DNA from: Ecdyonurus torrentis
Taxonomy: Eukaryota > Arthropoda > Insecta > Ephemeroptera > Heptageniidae
Length of the DNA: 64,000 nt
Assembly: GCA_949318235.1 (NCBI GenBank)
Contig: OX439131.1
Location: 12,579,200-12,643,199, forward strand
Direction of reading: 5' to 3'
The translations under genes were made by a program, and so were the position numbers. This document shows, in pieces, positions 38,956-52,383 of this stretch (position 1 is the first letter of the stretch; each line of letters begins with the position of its first letter). The notes below the pieces were generated by a model. That model was not told the origin of the DNA. It did no database searches and saw only the letters and a program-made list of their open reading frames with translations.

Positions 38956-41596
38956 ACTTAAGTTATTAAAAGTATAGCTTAGAATACACTAAGAGTAATT
39001 AATCTTAATTTTTGTTGTCATGGGGCATAGCCTGAGCTCAAAGATATTTACAAATTTTTGGCAAGTTATTTTTCATGCATATCAAATATGTTGTTGTGTG
39101 AATGTATTTTTGTCATGCAAGGTTTTCAAATTATATATACATAAATATACAAAATATATAAATGTACTTTCAGGCCAAGTTATACATAAGATAATGCACT
39201 TAAACTTAGTAATAAAATAGAATGAAACTTTTTTGGTTTCTTTATAGTATATAATTTGTATGTATAGATAAATACAATAGAGGGACAACATTTTAATTTA
39301 ATTGGTGGAGATCAAAGAAGAAGTAGAGATAGAAATTTAATTTTTTGAGCTGCAATAGTTGTTAAAATATAAGCACAACAAATTAAGTAATTTAATTAGT
39401 TATTGAATAGTGCCATACATGATGTGCGTCTTTTCTTTCTTGTGCACTCTGTTCTGTCTTTAGCCAAGATGAAATCATAATTTATTTGTAATTGACCGCC
39501 ATTGAAATATATACCTATTTTTATTGTTTGAAATGAAATTAATTAATTTTCATGCATTTGAATTAAAAATTAATATTAAAAGTCCATCGTTTTTTAAATA
39601 TTAACTTAAATGTTTTGACATATTTTATTGCAGTAAAACTCTCCCTTCCCCCTCCCCATCTTATTGTACTATTGTTGTTGTTTTAGTTTTTTATCATTCT
39701 CTTTCTCACACCAGATATAGTTGCAATTTATGTTTTTCCATACTAAAAGTACCAGTTTTATTGATTTGTTGTACCATTGGTGTATAAATATGGTTTCATC
39801 TTGCAATAAGACTCAAGGTTCCATTTGATTCTTTGAAAATACTTTCTAATAATCCTCTTTGATTAGAAAACAACTCTTCGTCTCCTTTTTTCTTTTTCAT
39901 TATTATTATTTTTTTTTATTCTTCAATGAAACTGTCTTCTATCATGTACATAAATATTTCATATTTAAATTTAATTAAATTTCAAAGCACACACAGCTTC
40001 AAAATCCAATATTGAATGTCATAAATTTTGTGACAAAATTATCAGTTGATCTCACATAGTAGAATTAAAACTAAAAAACAAAAACAAACAAACAAAAATT
40101 TTGAACTGAAATTTCAAAATTAGATTTACAAAAATTATAAAAATGGATTTTGAAAGGTAATTAATGAGACTTAATCAATATTTTGTATTGAAAATTTATT
40201 TTGTGAAAAGTAAAAATAATGCACTTTTAAAACATAAAAAAAGGAAAAATGTTATAAAGGCTGTTAGGAATATAAATTAAAATTAATTTCAATCTATATA
40301 TAAACCATAAAATATTTAAAATTAATTGAGATATTATTATATATTATAATAACCTCTGCTGTAAAGAGGGTTCATATTTTAAACCTAGAAATATTTGTAG
40401 ATTAAACTTTACTCTTAATTGTATTTGGACTAGAAATAATAATGTAGCATACATAATTTTAAATTAAGTTTCAAATTTTAGTGTTAACGTGTCTATTTAA
40501 TCTGATGAATGTGTAAGTCAGCTTACAAAATTTAAAATGAAAATTTCATTTATGTAAGATATTATATATATATATAATAAGTATAAAAATATTTTTGATC
40601 GATGATTTCAAATTGTTTAAAAATCAGACTATGATGTTAATTTTTTTGAACATCTAAAATTTGGGGGGGGGGGGGGGGGGTAGTTAAAAAAGATAGATTT
40701 TGGTAAAAAAAAAATTTAATAATACATGTCAGTATTTTCTGAAGTACACTCTGAAAAAAAAAAATGTCATCACTATATAGTTTTTACATATTTGTTCTTG
40801 TGTTGATTTCTTCTTCTTCTTCTTCTTCTTCTTCTTCTTCTTCTTCTTTTTTTTTTGTGCTTTAATCTTTAATTTGTGGATTTTTCTTGTGTGCTTCTTT
40901 TATTTTTAGTGAATAAGGAAAATAAAAATATTATAGGCCTGTTTCCTATGTAGTGTTTACATCTATGGTGTAATCATATTATATAGTGCCAGGCTTTTAT
41001 CTTCATATTCATATATGATATATTTTTTAGCTTCTTAGATTTTTTTTCTGGAATATTCTAGCTTATAAAATGTTGTGTAAGTGTTTCATCCCTTGCATTT
41101 TTATTATTTTTATTTTAAGTTTTGTAAAATATTTTTGACTGATTTTACATTGAGTTATTTTACAGTACATGTAGAGTACTAATTTCATTTTAATTTTTTG
41201 ACATTATGTGCAATCAAACTTGACTCTATAGTAAAAACAGCTTAATTTTTTTTAATGAGATTTATTTGGCGCTTTACATCCTCTTTTTATTAAAGTTTAG
41301 GGCTAAGAGAAATGTTAAAAGATCATATGTCTCTGAAAATCCTTTTGTAACCAAAGTAAAAGTAATGCTTTATCTGCAGTGCAATATTTATTAGTTGCAA
41401 TACACCCCACATATCCCACCCTAAAATATAATTTACTTTTATGCTAATTAAACTTTTTTCTTTGTACTTCATTGTCTGCATATGGGTTGTATACTTAAGA
41501 TACGTGTAGAATATAATTATATTGTAATAGCAATATAAATGGTTTTCTCTTCTATTAAAAAAAAAAATTAATAATAAATAAGGTTTATATTATAGG

Positions 41597-41697
<101 letters not shown>

Positions 41698-41699
41698 AT

Positions 41700-42003
41700 G
41701 TAGATATATCGATGTTGTTACAAGCAATATGCGTAACTCGTTTTTTTTTATCACTCAAAGCAGAATGTCTATATCTCGTTATTTGTCACACGTAGCAAAA
41801 TGTATATCTCGTTATTTGTCATGCAAAGCAAAATGTGTAAGTCGTTTCCGAACGTTACGTAGATGGCGCTCAACTTAAACATATTGCTTCGCGTGACAAA
41901 AAACGAGATACATATATTGCTACGAGTGACAAATAACGAGATAGACATATTGCTTCACATGACAAAAAACAAGTTACACATATTGCTCACAACAACATCG
42001 ATA
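41700..42003. repeat. Repeat family F, copy 2, with internal tandem units
   Basis: Units resembling ATTGCT.CG.GTGACAAAAAACGAGATA recur about every 50 bp and are mirrored across the element (ATCTCGTTATTTGTCA on the left half). The shared core GTTTCCGAACGT and AGATGGCGCTC matches copy 1 at 24140-24165. Confidence 0.8.
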
Positions 42004-42488
42004 TGTAGATCATAATATTATCTTCATCTTGAGGATGTACTTTTCTGTAGAGTAAATTCTGTAATTCATGGTTTTAATTTAAATATGTTGCATGAGATAT
42101 TATATCATACACAGTTTGTCATTAGTATAGAATATTTGTATGGAATTAAAAATATACTGTAGTTAACATTTTCTCCATTAATATCTTGATGTTTATGCAT
42201 GTTGTGTCAAAAATTGAAATTGTTTTGTATAAAATTATTGTACTTTATTTTCTTCTTATTTGTAATGAATAGATATAATTTTAAATTGTATATAACATCA
42301 CAATTTTCATTAAAAAATTACAAGTAAATATGTAATGTTCACAGAGTTATTATTTTTTTTTTCATAGATTTGAAAAAAAAAAAAAAAAAAAAAAACTGAA
42401 TACATCGTATACTCCTAAATATGAAGTAAATGGTGTTACTCGAGTTTTAAAATGATCATTTGTTTGTTTGTTTGTGTAATTGACTGTG

Positions 42489-43101
42489 TTTCATTTTACT
42501 CTTAAAAAGTTTAAAAAAAAAAAATATTTAGAAAATAGTTGTAGAGATTAGAGCACGTTGAATTGAAAATTAATAAAACGCGAAAATTCTCTAATTTAAA
42601 TAGTAAATTGGGACTAGGGATCAAATATTCTAGCTTTAGCTAGTTAAAAAGTAGACGTTAAAGGGATGGAGGTATAGTGTCAAAATAAAATACAATGTGC
42701 CTAGCATCTCACGTTCTCACACCACGTCAAAGACACAACATTATAAAACAGCATCAGACTTACTCTTTGCCTTAAACCGGTCTAAGGCAAAGAGTAAGTC
42801 TGATGCTGTTTTATAATGTTGTGTCTTTGACGTGGTGTGAGAACGTGAGATGCTAGGCACATTGTATTTTATTTTGACACTATACCTCCATCCCTTTAAC
42901 GTCTACTTTTTAACTAGCTAAAGCTAGAATATTTGATCCCTAGTCCCAATTTACTATTTAAATTAGAGAATTTTCGCGTTTTATTAATTTTCAATTCAAC
43001 GTGCTCTAATCTCTACAACTATTTTCTAAATATTTTTTTTTTTTAAACTTTTTAATACTAACCGCGATGGTTTTTTCCTAATACGCATTTCATTTTACTC
43101 T
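42489..43101. mobile_element. Family E fold-back element, near-perfect hairpin (E1), 14-bp target duplication
   Basis: TTTCATTTTACTCT lies at 42489-42502 and 43088-43101. The two arms, about 250 bp each (from about 42520 to 42774 and 42783 to 43040), are almost identical inverted copies. The hinge AACCGGTC (42775-42782) corresponds to hammerhead stem III plus the cleavage base, while the CTGATGA core and stem II are missing. The right end has AACCGCGATGGTT as a small hairpin, then TTTTCCTAATACGCA. It lies between the LRR gene and UXS1. Confidence 0.88.
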
Positions 43102-44022
43102 GCCAAACATTACACTTTACTTATAACTTTTATTTCAAAAATTTTGGTTTAGGAATTTAAAGACTGTAAACATTTTTTTTTCTACTTAGATCAGAAATTT
43201 TACTAAAAATATATGGGCTATTCCAAAATTTTGTTTTATGAATTATTTTTGGTAAATTATGTACACTCGTAAAATAAAATAAAAATGTCTTCTCTTTTTG
43301 CAGGTTTTAAGACCAGTTTGACAAGTTGTAGGCATATTTTAAAATTTATAAGTGTATGTGTAAACTTTGATTTTTTATTTTATTGTAATTCAATCATTTA
43401 ATCTTTAAAAATATGTGTGTAGCCCATTTTTTTTTATTTTTTTTTTTAATTTCATATATGCCTTAACAAAATTTGTGTTGTGTGATTCAATTAAAAATTG
43501 AAACAGAAATTGTAAGACTGACTTAATTGTGATGTGATCTTTTTTCTTGAATTAAACAAATGAAAAAACAAGAATTTAGTTTTATTTCTCTTGAAAATAA
43601 CCTATCAATTTTTCTATAAAATTGGCGCAAGAAAAAATCATAATATAAAAATTAACCATAAAAAGATGTAGTAGAACAAAAAAGTACATAATATTTAAAG
43701 AATAATATCTTTATTTTTAAATTCATATTTACAAATTTAAAGTCAAATCACATATATATTTATATATGCACAATACCTTTTCTTCAAATCTCAAGTTTTA
43801 AAATTGTTTAAAAATATTAAAAACATTCATTGAAGGATTTATGTTATGTGAATTAAAAAAAGAATACAGTAAGAGAAGGAAAGTAATATAATATATATAT
43901 ATATATTTTTTTTTTCTTGTTTTTTTCTTCTTTTGTTAAAATGATTGGCACAGTTTGTAGGTTTAAAAAAATCACAACATGATAGACACAAACACCTTAA
44001 TTAAATGAAATATTTTATCACT
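43102..44022. other. UXS1 downstream flank, nothing recognised
   Basis: AT-rich sequence that should contain the UXS1 3' UTR (transcribed leftward). No ORF or repeat family is supported. Confidence 0.55.
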
Positions 44023-44256
44023 TCATGAATCTGGTAAACGAAATTGTTGGTCAGGTTGGTACAAATTGCGTTCTGCATGACTTGATCTTTGAAGCTCCTT
44101 ACGAAAGTAAAACACTGTTTTACGTAAACCAACTTCTAGGGGTACCTGTGGAAAACAATTTAATTTAGTTATGCTTGAGTCTATGCTTTTATTGCATTTC
44201 TGTTAACTTTCCCTATATATTAGGTCTATATAGGCTATATATTTTATATATGCCTA

Positions 44257-44337
<81 letters not shown>

Positions 44338-45181
44338 AAATATATTATATAGAGAATGGGTGATGAAAGAATAGCAAAACGGGTATTTCATAGTAGAGTG
44401 GATGGACGGAGAGATAGAGGCAGGCCTAAAACATCATGGTCTGAGGTGGTTGGAAGATGTTTGAAAAATAAGAATGTACGCAGTATGAGATGCAAAAAGA
44501 AATGTATGAAACAAGGTATGAGACTGGAGGAGGCAAGTGAAGTATGTCAGGATAGGAAGTTGTGGAGGTCTATCACTGGGTCAGGATGAAACATATGTGT
44601 TGTTGGCTTGCCCCGAAAGGGATTATAGCGTCATGATATGTATGTATATATAAAATCAATAAAGCAAGGCAATAATTTTCTTGTCGTATACATCTTAAAG
44701 CGATGTTTTTTTTTAATATAGTGATCACCGGTTATTAAACTTCCTGAAAACACGGTCTCAAAAATTTAATTATTAACACACTGATAGCAAAAGTCGTTAC
44801 AGGAACCCTGACCCTATGTCACAGCTAAGTTGTTCTCACTCTAGCTTGACAAAAGTGTGAGTTACTTTATATATAAGATACAAGATTTCTTCATTGACCC
44901 AGGCAGTTCATAGTAACAGATGTTACAACTAGCGTAAAGTCATTGTTATCTTTGCATAAATCATTTTACTAGATATATAAAGCCATAAAAACCTTTTATA
45001 TATCTTAAATATTACAGCAAGAGCAAAGATAAGAGTAACTCCCGCTCCTGCCAAACAAGTGTGAGAGCAAATTTAGCTGTGACATACGTTCAGGCTTGCT
45101 TTAACAGCTTTTGCTCTCAGCGGGTTGATAATTAAAATTTTGAGATTGCATTTTTGAGAGGTTTAATAACACAATGGTCAC

Positions 45182-45214
<33 letters not shown>

Positions 45215-48200
45215 ACTCCCCTTCAAGAAATTGAAGCAATGAAAGTTGAAAACTATTGCAACATTACAAGTATTTCTGATATTAAATAGTAAAATAAGAA
45301 TAGCTGACTAAATTATACCTTTGGTTCCCATCCTAGGTATTTTCTAGCCCTTGTTATATCAGGTTTGCGTCGTTGTGGATCATCTTGCACTGCTGCTACT
45401 TGCTGGATCTTACTGGTACCTCCCACTAACTTCTGTATAATCTCAGCAAATTCTAAACAAATAATACAGCGACCGTCAATGTAATATAAATCTCAATTAT
45501 ATAATGTTATTTATCCATCATATTAAACAATTATTTTTTTCCTTAAATTATTTTAAGCACTTTTTTTTAATGTTTATATTTTTTTACACAATACAAAATG
45601 TATATTTGATGCAATAATCTGCCTGCGGGAGTGAGCCAGAATGAAGCTTTCCTGGTAATTTGGTGAAGGGCTGTGTCTTAATATACCACAGACCTAAAAT
45701 ACTGTACTCCTCTGAACTCCTACTACCAGACCTGTGCGGCTTGGACAACCTTTTACCATATGATGTCAGTACTCATTACCATGAACATCATCACCATCAT
45801 TATTATGATGGTTTAATTGCCAGGCCTGCCTCTCTGCACTGTGCTGACAACCCAAATGCTTAAACACACTGAGACATCACTGCTCAACACCATACAAGCT
45901 GGTCATTATGTTCATCCAGCACACTAGCCACTATACCACAGGGACAGGTTTATTTGTTTACATACTGTATAACAGAAATTACATACCTTCAATTGTATGC
46001 TCAGTTGGGTTGCCCAGATTGACAGGTTGAGACATGTTGGAAGCCATCAGCAATACCAAGCCATCCACCAAGTCAGAAACGTACTGGAATGATCTGGTTT
46101 GCTTCCCATGTCCATAAATCTAAAATTATGGAATAAATGTTTAAGTCAAGTCTAAATCACAGTATGCAATTTATTTGATTTCATGATATGATCACAATAT
46201 ATGTTATCCCTCAAAAAAAAAAAAAAAATCATCAACTTCAAAAAAAAAAAAAAAAAAAAAAGTACCCATATCTAATTGTAAAGTGATCTTACAATAATAA
46301 AACAACAATATGAACAATTTTTTTTTCTAGTTTTGGTCAGAAGACTTCGTAAACATTAGTTGTATTTTGATTATTAAAGAAAAGCTCAAGCTAGAATATT
46401 TGATCCCTAGTCCCAATTTACTCTATTTAAATTAGAGAATTTTCGCGTTTTATTAATTTTCAATTCAACATGCTCTAATCTCTACCAACTATTTTCTAAA
46501 TATATTTTTTAAACTTATTAATACTAACCCCGATGTTTTTTTCCTAATACGCATATTATCGCCAAGTCAATCTTTTTGTTTTAATTTTAAGCTTTTGTAA
46601 ATAATATTCTTTCATTTTTATTTTATTCGGCCCTGCTTTTACTTGCCAACGTCAATAAGAGCACGTACTAAATTAATTAAACTATATGCCAAAGCGCATA
46701 ATATTTATTCTATCTCTCCTACTCTATCATCTTTTTGCTTTTCCTACCCCAGTGTCAACATATAAAGCGATGTAACTAGCGTGAATCACGATACTGTGCA
46801 GTCGGTAGGCGTAGTGCTCTCGCGATCTTTCTAGAGTTGGGGAACTCTGGGAAATGAGGGAGGACACATATTGCTTGCTGGCTGCCTGTCTTACACCCCT
46901 CTTAGACACGATTTTATATTACAGTGTGAGGATGAGAGGTTTTAAACAGCAAGCCGAGTTTGCGCGCGCGATTTTAACCAATCAGCGCGTGCAGCTGCGG
47001 GGGCATCGCGTATAAAAACGCGACTGCCACTTGCTTCCTCAGCTCAGTCAGTTAGCAGATGTGGTGTGAGCCATCTCTAGCTGTACAGAGCTCTCTGCCG
47101 AGCCTTACTGATGAGTCCTAGGTAAAGGACGAAACCGGTTTAAGGCAAAGAGTAAGTCTGATGCTGTTTTATAATGTTGTGTCTTTGACGTAGTGTGAGA
47201 ACGTGAGATGCTAGGCACATCGTATTTTATTTTGACACTATACCTCCATCCCTTTAACGTCTACTTTTTAACTAGCTCAAGCTAGAATATTTGATCCCTA
47301 GTCCCAATTTACTATTTAAATTAGAGAATTTTCGCGTTTTATTAATTTTCAATTCAACGTGCTCTAATCTCTACCAATTATTTTCTAAAAAAATAATTAG
47401 AAAATAGTTGGTAGAGATTAGAGCACGTTGAATTGAAAATTAATAAAACGCGAAAATTCTCTAATTTAAATAGTAAATTGGGACTAGGGATGCAAATCAT
47501 GCTAGCTTGCGCTAGATAAAAATAGACGTTAAAAGGGATGAGGGGTATATAGTGTCAATGTAAAATACGATATACCTAACATCTCACGTTCTCACACTAC
47601 ATCAGAGGCACAACATTATAAAACAGCATCAGACTTACTCTTGGCCTTAGACCGGTTTCGTCCTTTACCTAGGACTCATCAGTAAGACTCGGCAGAGAGC
47701 TCTGTACAGCTGTACAGCTGTACAGCTGTACAGCACAGCTGTACATCAGAGGCACAACATTATAAAACAGCATCAGACTTACTCTTGGCCTTAGACCGGT
47801 TTCGTCCTTTACCTAGGACTCATCAGTAAGACTCGGCAGAGAGCTCTGTACAGCTGTACAGAGCTCTCTGCCGAGTCTTACTGATGAGTCCTAGGTAAAG
47901 GACGAAACCGGTCTAAGGCCAAGAGTAAGTCTGATGCTGTTTTATAATGTTGTGCCTCTGATGTAGTGTGAGAACGTGAGATGTTAGGTATATCGTATTT
48001 TACATTGACACTATATACCCCTCATCCCTTTTAACGTCTATTTTTATCTAGCGCAAGCTGGCATGATTTGCATCCCTAGTCCCAATTTACTATTTAAATT
48101 AGAGAATTTTCGCGTTTTATTAATTTTCAATTCAACGTGCTCTAATCTCTACCAACTATTTTCTAATTATTTTTTTAAACCGCGATGGTTTTTTTCCTAT

Positions 48201-51200
48201 ATTATAAGTATTTTCTAAATATATTTTTTAAACTTATTAATACCAGGCTACTTCATACCCTATGTTAATTGTGTCTCCGTTTTCAAGCATATTGCTGTTT
48301 TCGACAACCAGGGGGCTCTGGCTGACATCGCGAACACCCCACCCACCCACCCTCACACGATGCATTCGAACACTCATCCCTCCCTTTTGTACATAACATT
48401 TTGCCTTTTTCTTATAAATATATTTTTTTTCTTTTGCGCGATCTTTTTCAAGAGGAGGTGAAAACTATAATGCATTTCTTGACTTATAATTGTCGTAGAA
48501 TCATGAATGAAACGAGAAAATAAGTTATTTTTTTCCAAAACTATGTAATAAATGATAAAATTAAGGCTATCATGAATATTTAAGAAAGTTAATATTTCGA
48601 TTGAATTTTATTACTCCTGCGGTTTCATGCTGTGACTACCCTTTTCGGTCCTTTTTGGGAGGGAGTGAAAAATATCAATGCATTACTTGACTTCTAATTG
48701 TCGTAGAATCACGAATGAAACGAGAACATAAGTTATTTTTTTACAAAACTATTTAATAAATGATAAAATTAAGGCTATCATGAATATTTGAGAAAGTTAA
48801 TATTTCGATTGAATTTTTATTACTCTTGCGATTTCACGCTGTGACTACCCTAAATACCCTTCCGGTTGCCTCGTCCCCCTCCTCCCCCGTTGGAGGGAGA
48901 TTGTAAATTTTTCTTTCATACTGAAAAAGACCTTTCGAGAGTAAGAAAAAGGGACAATGAGTACAACTACTGCCATCCAGTGAACAGAAACACGATGAGA
49001 AAAAACGGCGACATTCCGTCCATATGGTCTAGAGTTATATATATTCTTTATTATATGTTAATACTAACCGCGATGGTTTTTTCCTAATACGCTTATTAAA
49101 GAAAAGGATAGAAATACCAACAAGGGCCAATCACAGTAGAAGTTCTATGGGGAGGCTGAGGCCTCCTGTGACACAGAGTTATATTTATAATGTTTGTATA
49201 ACTGAGAGCTTTTGTCATCATAATGACATTTTCAATGAAAGAATAGATTTACTTGAGCACATCAAAGAGGGGGCAAATCTTGTACTGCTATAGAGTAAGC
49301 TATTCAACATGTGTTAGTTTTTTTGTTTGTTTTTTTATCTCTGTGCTAGCAAAATTTAAAACTTTCTTCACCATGGTAAAGCTCTTGCAGGGTTTCTCCT
49401 ATCCTCTTCTTTCAAATTTACCACATATCTAACCATAATTGATACATCTTTAATTTATTTTCAATGTATTTAAAGTGAGAAAATGATTTAAAAAAAGGTC
49501 TTACTGTTATTGAGAATCACAGGAAAGATAATAATTTAACAATTAAAGCACATCATTTGAAAAATTTATATCACGGGAAAATCTTTAATTATTGAAACAA
49601 CTAATGGGACATTTCTATAATTAAAAGTTTTCATGAAGTAACATAATTTTCCATGTGATATGCTTTAATTATTAAACTATATTATCTTAACTTTGATTTA
49701 TATTATAAACTTTTTTTTTTTAATAGTATATAATCTTACTGTTATTGAGTCATTTTTTAGAGCTTGTAAAATGAAGTTAGAAACTACTCTGCCATCATTC
49801 ATATGCATTCTTGGTCCAAATGTGTTGAATATCCTGGCAACTCGTACTGCTACATTTTCTTGTTGAGCATAAGCATAGCTCAAAGTTTCTGCTACTCGTT
49901 TTCCCTCATCATAGCATGCACGGGGTCCTGCAAATCAATTGAATACATTTACAGACAATATATTGATTATATTTCATTTTTATAGTTAATTTTATTGTCT
50001 TCTGCAAATGCTATACAGTATGTTATACACAGCATACTACATAATTACAGTTATATAAATATCAATATTCCAAATGATTTATTTCTAAATCCCCACTATC
50101 AAAAAGCAGCAATGATTTAAAGACTCTGTACTTTTATTAAACTTATGAATACAGTGCATGGCATGGCCTAAGGCCACAATGAGGAAGGCAAATTGAAATT
50201 TTTTTTGTTGAGTTTATGATATTTTTGGAAAGTGCTTTAAAAATTTTTGAGGTGCTATTTTTTCTTAGGATGATTGGAGCATGCGAATTATTTTTAATTA
50301 ATTTTTGAAAATCGGCCTAGAAAGCCTGTGACGTCATCAGTCCACTTTTTTCTCGGCAAATACTAATCGTTCGAGGTTCAGCAAACAGTTTAATGAAATC
50401 AGCTTGTCCTCAGGATTTTAAAAATCTGGCCACTGAACCTTCTATGGTCAATACTTTTAAAAATAAATGCCCGATTGATGACGTCACAGGCTTTTTAGAT
50501 CGATTTTCAAAAATTAATTAAAAATACTTCCCATGCTCTACTCGTTCTAAGAAAAGATACCGCCTCAAAAATTTTTAACGCTCTTTACAAAAATGTCATA
50601 AAAAGTGGGGGTTAAAAAAATCCACCTTCCTCATTGATAAAGTTTTGTATCACACTGTCTGTACTAAAAATATATATCACAACTATTTAGTAGGAGATAG
50701 ATTAGAGCATGTTGAATTGAAAATAAATGAACATGAAGATTCTCTAATTTATATAGTTAATTGGGACTTGGGATCAAATGCTCTAGCACTCATCTATGCT
50801 AGAACATTTGCTCCAAGTGTCAATTAACTTTAAAAATTAGAGAATCTTTGTATTTTATTAATTTTCCATCCAACGAGCTCTAATCTCTCTCCTTCTATTT
50901 TCTATTATTATATTATTATTATTATTTAAAATCTAATGTATCCGCCGTTTTAACTCATTTTTAACTCACAACTATTTAGTATTAAATTGTTTTTATTTTA
51001 ATTACCTATTATTTTACTTTCATTATGATTATTATTTATTGCAGCATTCATAAGCTAATAATAACAAAACTACCAATTTAAAGTTAATACAAAAATAAAT
51101 GTCATGGCATATAGCCTACAGCTTTACTTGCAATTAAAAAAAACTATCATTAGTGTCAAATTAAGCTTACATTTGTAATTAATGACTTTTTCTTAACTTT

Positions 51201-52325
51201 CCCTGAGGCAATAAAAGTTATCATAGAATAATTAGTGATGTACAGATTGAATTAAGGAGTGAATGCATGCTTAACATGCTTTTTTATTGCTATTGCTTTA
51301 ATCGCAGATAATAATAATAATATTGCCGAACAGATTAAAAAATTGAAAAGACAGAAAAATAACTATAAACAGTAAATGGAAGTATACAATTTTTAGTACA
51401 GTACAAAACTTGGCTTTACAAATTAAAATTAATTGCAGAGAAAATATATATACAGACAATAAATCATATTTTTTTAATTAGCTTTATAGCTACACTAAAT
51501 CTCAAATTTATTTGCTAAATCATCAAATAATTTCCCTACATGAATAATTTTTTTTAATGGGTGCTACTAGTTGAATGAACTACCTAATCACAGGTAGTAC
51601 ATGAAAAAGACTCCTGATTTCCTACACTTTCACTTTATTGGACTTGGCTTTAGAATTCCTTGAAAAAACTACTGTCAATTGTCAATTGCAATAATAATAA
51701 TAACTTTAGGGTATTACTCACACTTGTATGTGTTTTAAGCTACTAAAAATATTTAAGTATATTCTATTATAAGTTCTATAACAAATTTACCAATAGCAAA
51801 TTAAAATATTGATGACCTAGAATCAAGAAGCCAATGTTTGTTCTCCCCCCCCCCCCCCTCCTCCCCATCCCTAAATAAAATTTTAAAGAAGTGAAGAGAA
51901 AATTTCAAAGTAATTTTGTTATGAATTTTTAGTAAGTAAAAAATGTTTACTTACCAATGGGGTTAACATGTCCCCAATATGTCTCTGGTTGAGGGTGCAC
52001 CTCTGGATCTCCGTACACTTCTGATGTACTGGCAATCAGTACTCGAGCCCCAACTCGTTTAGCCAGGCCTGCATCATAACAAAAGAATTCAGGTCACACA
52101 CATAGTAGAAAGTGAAAATTCTTTGTTTCACTAAAAATGTAAATAAATGACAAAAGTATTTAAAATATGTATAAATATTTTATATATTATGTTGAAAAAA
52201 AAAAAGAAAAAAGAAATTAAAGCTTCTTTTATAATGTAAATAAAATAATGCATATTTTATATATTAGAAAGCTTTAGCTAGGGAACAAATCCAGTTGACA
52301 AATTACTTTTAAAAAACAAGAAATA

Positions 52326-52383
<58 letters not shown>

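Larger units (their letters stand above)
47601..47888. repeat. 144-bp tandem duplication containing a hammerhead
   Basis: The unit starting ATCAGAGGCACAACATTATA at 47601 repeats from 47745 with a period of 144 bp, up to the hinge region. The first unit ends in a GTACAGCTGTACAGCTGTAC run (47704-47744) that may be the site of slippage. Confidence 0.85.
46905..48245. mobile_element. Compound family E locus (E3): head-to-head copies with four hammerheads
   Basis: A plus-strand E unit (46905-47390) carries CCAAT, TATA, initiator, one hammerhead and the full body. It meets a second unit head-on near 47391-47400. The second part is a palindrome of nearly 800 bp (about 47396-48175) whose minus-strand arm has a 144-bp tandem duplication, giving two hammerheads, and whose plus-strand arm has one. 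The hinge is near 47853 (GTACAGCTGTAC). The right end has AAACCGCGATGGTTTTTTTC and CTATATTATAAG. A further arm fragment follows to 48245. It lies in the UXS1 intron between exons 49740-49927 and 45987-46119. Confidence 0.85.

Noticed and set aside
45660..45863. 67-codon ORF in a GC-richer intron patch
   Set aside because: No splice sites fit UXS1, no homology is recognised and the frame ends in low-complexity His/Tyr codons.
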